Part shown: one piece after another, positions 5,136-6,569 of the stretch
How positions within the stretch are numbered: the first letter of the stretch is position 1
Layout: each line of letters opens with the position of its first letter
NCBI GenBank assembly: GCA_001873075.1
Contig: MNYL01000045.1
Coordinates: 1 to 6,569, forward strand
Length of the DNA stretch: 6,569 nt
DNA from: Fibrobacteres bacterium CG2_30_45_31
GTDB taxonomy: Bacteria; Fibrobacterota; Fibrobacteria; Fibrobacterales; Fibrobacteraceae
Reading direction: 5' to 3'
Position numbers and translations under genes: made by a program
Notes under the pieces: model-generated
What the model saw: only the letters and a program-made list of their open reading frames with translations
What the model was told of the DNA's origin: nothing
The model's database searches: none

Positions 5136-5753
5136 ATGATGTCGGTTAAAAAGAAGGTCGCACTTATTTCCCAAGTGCTTGATTCTCTTTACCCAGCCCC
5201 CGCCATTCCATTGGACCACAAAGACACTTATACACTGTTAATTGCCGTGCTTTTGAGCGCGCAATGCACAGACAAGCGAGTCAATCTGGTAACCCCCCAT
5301 TTATTTGCATTGGCCGATACGCCTCAAAAAATGAGTAAACAAAAACAAGGAATCGTGGAAGCGATCGTTCGTCCCTGTGGTCTTGCGCCTTCCAAAAGCA
5401 AACATATTGTGGAACTGTCTAAAATGTTGGTGGCTGAATTCGGGGGTAATGTTCCTCATACGTTTGAAGAATTAGAAAGCCTCCCCGGTGTGGGTCATAA
5501 AACGGCAAGCGTGGTGATGGTTCATGCATTCAAAGTTCCCGCGTTCCCCGTTGATACGCACATTCACCGACTTGCGGCGCGTTGGGGTTTGAGCGATGGC
5601 TCCACGGTTATCAAAACGGAAAAAGATTTGAAATCGCTCTTCCCTAAAGAAGAATGGGAAAAAAGACATTTGCAGATGATTTACTTTGGTCGTGAATATT
5701 GCAAAGCCGTGAAGCACGACAAAAAGACTTGCCCCATTTGTAGCAAGCTTTAA
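5136..5753 (+). CDS. nth: Endonuclease III (DNA glycosylase/AP lyase)
   Basis: Base-excision-repair enzyme that removes oxidised pyrimidines and cleaves at AP sites. The 205-residue protein shows LLSAQCTDKRVN (39-50), the helix-hairpin-helix LPGVGHKTA (116-124) with catalytic Lys122, and VDTHIHRLAARWGL (139-152) with catalytic Asp140 (E. coli Lys120 and Asp138). Both catalytic residues are present, so glycosylase/lyase activity is expected. The C-terminal cluster region is unusual: cysteines are at 189, 199 and 202, a C-x9-C-x2-C pattern, and the protein ends three residues later. The usual C-x6-C-x2-C-x5-C of the [4Fe-4S] cluster is therefore not complete. The start is ATG 5136 or the adjacent ATG 5139. 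It is the last gene of the compact unit and faces the minus-strand epimerase gene across 69 bp. Confidence 0.94.
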   Translation: MMSVKKKVALISQVLDSLYPAPAIPLDHKDTYTLLIAVLLSAQCTDKRVNLVTPHLFALADTPQKMSKQKQGIVEAIVRPCGLAPSKSKHIVELSKMLVAEFGGNVPHTFEELESLPGVGHKTASVVMVHAFKVPAFPVDTHIHRLAARWGLSDGSTVIKTEKDLKSLFPKEEWEKRHLQMIYFGREYCKAVKHDKKTCPICSKL

Positions 5754-5822
5754 GAGCACGGCGAAAATTTTGCGGGAATGAAAGAGCGAACAAAGTACAG
5801 CCAAAGAATGGAGTGAGACGAA

Positions 5823-6569
5823 CTACGGGTGCGTAAGTAAAGAGTCAAAATAAGCAATCGTCTTCTGTAACCCTTGATGAAGCGTAATTTTGGGTTCCCA
5901 ATTATTCAGGAATTGCTTCGCTAACGATATATCGGGACGACGCATTTTAGGATCATCGAGAGGCAACTTGTGATAAACAATTTTGCTTTTGCTCCCAGTC
6001 AGTGCGATCACGCTGTTCGCAAGCTCCAACATGGTGAACTCACTCGGATTGCCAATGTTCAGAGGGCCAACAATTTGATCCTGATTCATCATGCGAACAA
6101 AGGCTTCAATCAGATCGTCACAATAGCAAAAGCTCCGTGTCTGCGACCCGTCACCGTAGATAGTGAGATCTTCATTGCGTAATGCCTGTACAATAAAGTT
6201 GCTCACCACACGCCCATCGTTAGGGAGCATACGGGGACCATAGGTGTTGAAGATGCGCACAATGCGAATGTCCACTTGATTTTGACGGTGGTAATCCATG
6301 AAAAGCGTTTCAGCAACGCGCTTCCCTTCATCATAACAGCTACGAATACCGATAGGATTTACGTTTCCCCAATAGTCTTCTCTTTGAGGATGAACGCTCG
6401 GATCCCCATAAACTTCGCTAGTGCTTGCTTGTAAAATACGCGCATGTACACGTTTTGCAAGGCCCAGCATATTGATCGCTCCCATCACACTTGTTTTGGT
6501 GGTTTTAACAGGATTAAATTGATAATGAATGGGGCTTGCCGGGCAGGCCAAATTATAAATGCGATCCAC
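5823..6569 (-). CDS. UDP-glucuronate decarboxylase-type NAD-dependent epimerase/dehydratase (UXS family), partial at its N-terminus
   Basis: The visible 248 residues begin inside the Rossmann domain at (V)DRIYNLACPASPIHYQFNP and run to a TAG at 5825-5823. The first codon in the window is GTG, but it is an internal valine. Roughly 60-70 residues, including the GxxGxxG nucleotide-binding loop, lie to the right of the window. Family marks in visible numbering are STSEVYGD (49-56) with Glu52, SCYDEGKR (77-84, the YxxxK pair Tyr79/Lys83), RIFNTYGPRM (105-114), DGRVVSNF, YGDGSQTRSF (138-147) and DDPKMRRPDIS (205-215). YWGNVNPIG and CPASP are characteristic of UDP-xylose synthases (EC 4.1.1.35), which oxidise and decarboxylate UDP-glucuronate to UDP-xylose. 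The likely role is nucleotide-sugar supply for surface polysaccharide; a related dTDP/UDP-sugar epimerase is a less likely alternative. Its promoter and upstream neighbours are outside the window. Confidence 0.93.
   Translation of the reverse strand: MDRIYNLACPASPIHYQFNPVKTTKTSVMGAINMLGLAKRVHARILQASTSEVYGDPSVHPQREDYWGNVNPIGIRSCYDEGKRVAETLFMDYHRQNQVDIRIVRIFNTYGPRMLPNDGRVVSNFIVQALRNEDLTIYGDGSQTRSFCYCDDLIEAFVRMMNQDQIVGPLNIGNPSEFTMLELANSVIALTGSKSKIVYHKLPLDDPKMRRPDISLAKQFLNNWEPKITLHQGLQKTIAYFDSLLTHP

Noticed and set aside
5754..5822. Possible bidirectional terminator in the convergent gap between nth and the UXS gene
   Set aside because: The only symmetry is AAAATTTT with non-complementary flanks. 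No GC-rich stem followed by a T-run is found on either strand.
6567..6569. GTG at the right edge as the start codon of the UXS-family gene
   Set aside because: The protein begins in the middle of the Rossmann fold at the conserved IYNLACPASP segment, so the codon is an internal valine and the true start is outside the window.

Overview
The window looks like an ordinary chromosomal segment of a Gram-negative bacterium. The evidence for an outer membrane is a TonB-dependent-receptor-like protein with a signal peptide, an N-terminal carboxypeptidase-regulatory-like domain and a plug, followed by an exported D-Ala-D-Ala dipeptidase. GC content is moderate: about 60% in a sampled line of cysE and about 35% around a small ORF near 3.8-3.9 kb. 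The receptor architecture together with a UDP-glucuronate-decarboxylase-type epimerase fits the Fibrobacterota/Bacteroidota side of the tree. This assignment is an inference with low confidence, because there is no rRNA or marker gene to anchor it.

Layout. Positions 1-2825 (minus strand) hold a two-gene unit: the receptor-like protein (2825 to 486) and, 25 nt downstream, a VanX/DdpX-type dipeptidase (460 to 1) that runs off the left edge. A very short divergent intergenic region (2826-2862) contains two overlapping, opposed -10-like hexamers. Positions 2863-3645 (plus) hold a YafV/omega-amidase-type nitrilase. Positions 3646-3801 are non-coding and contain a 17-bp palindrome. Positions 3802-5753 (plus) hold a tightly packed four-gene unit with gaps of 19, 14 and 8 nt: a 46-aa small protein with a strong Shine-Dalgarno, an unrecognised 120-aa protein, serine O-acetyltransferase (cysE) and endonuclease III (nth). 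After a 69-bp convergent gap, positions 5823-6569 (minus) hold the C-terminal three quarters of a UDP-glucuronate decarboxylase-type SDR that runs off the right edge.

How the genes fit together. The left unit could couple outer-membrane uptake or binding to periplasmic D-Ala-D-Ala cleavage (inference). The nitrilase is a housekeeping repair or salvage amidase. The plus-strand unit mixes cysteine biosynthesis and base-excision repair with two uncharacterised small proteins. The right-hand gene supplies nucleotide sugars for surface polysaccharide. I see no CRISPR array, insertion sequence, tRNA or rRNA, and no convincing intrinsic terminator.

The more distinctive points are the symmetric divergent promoter with near-leaderless predicted transcripts, the receptor/dipeptidase pairing, the low-GC small ORF at the head of the cysE-nth unit, the non-canonical C-terminal cysteine pattern of the Nth protein, and a CysE tail without the usual terminal isoleucine. 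Nothing here is a clear-cut new system.
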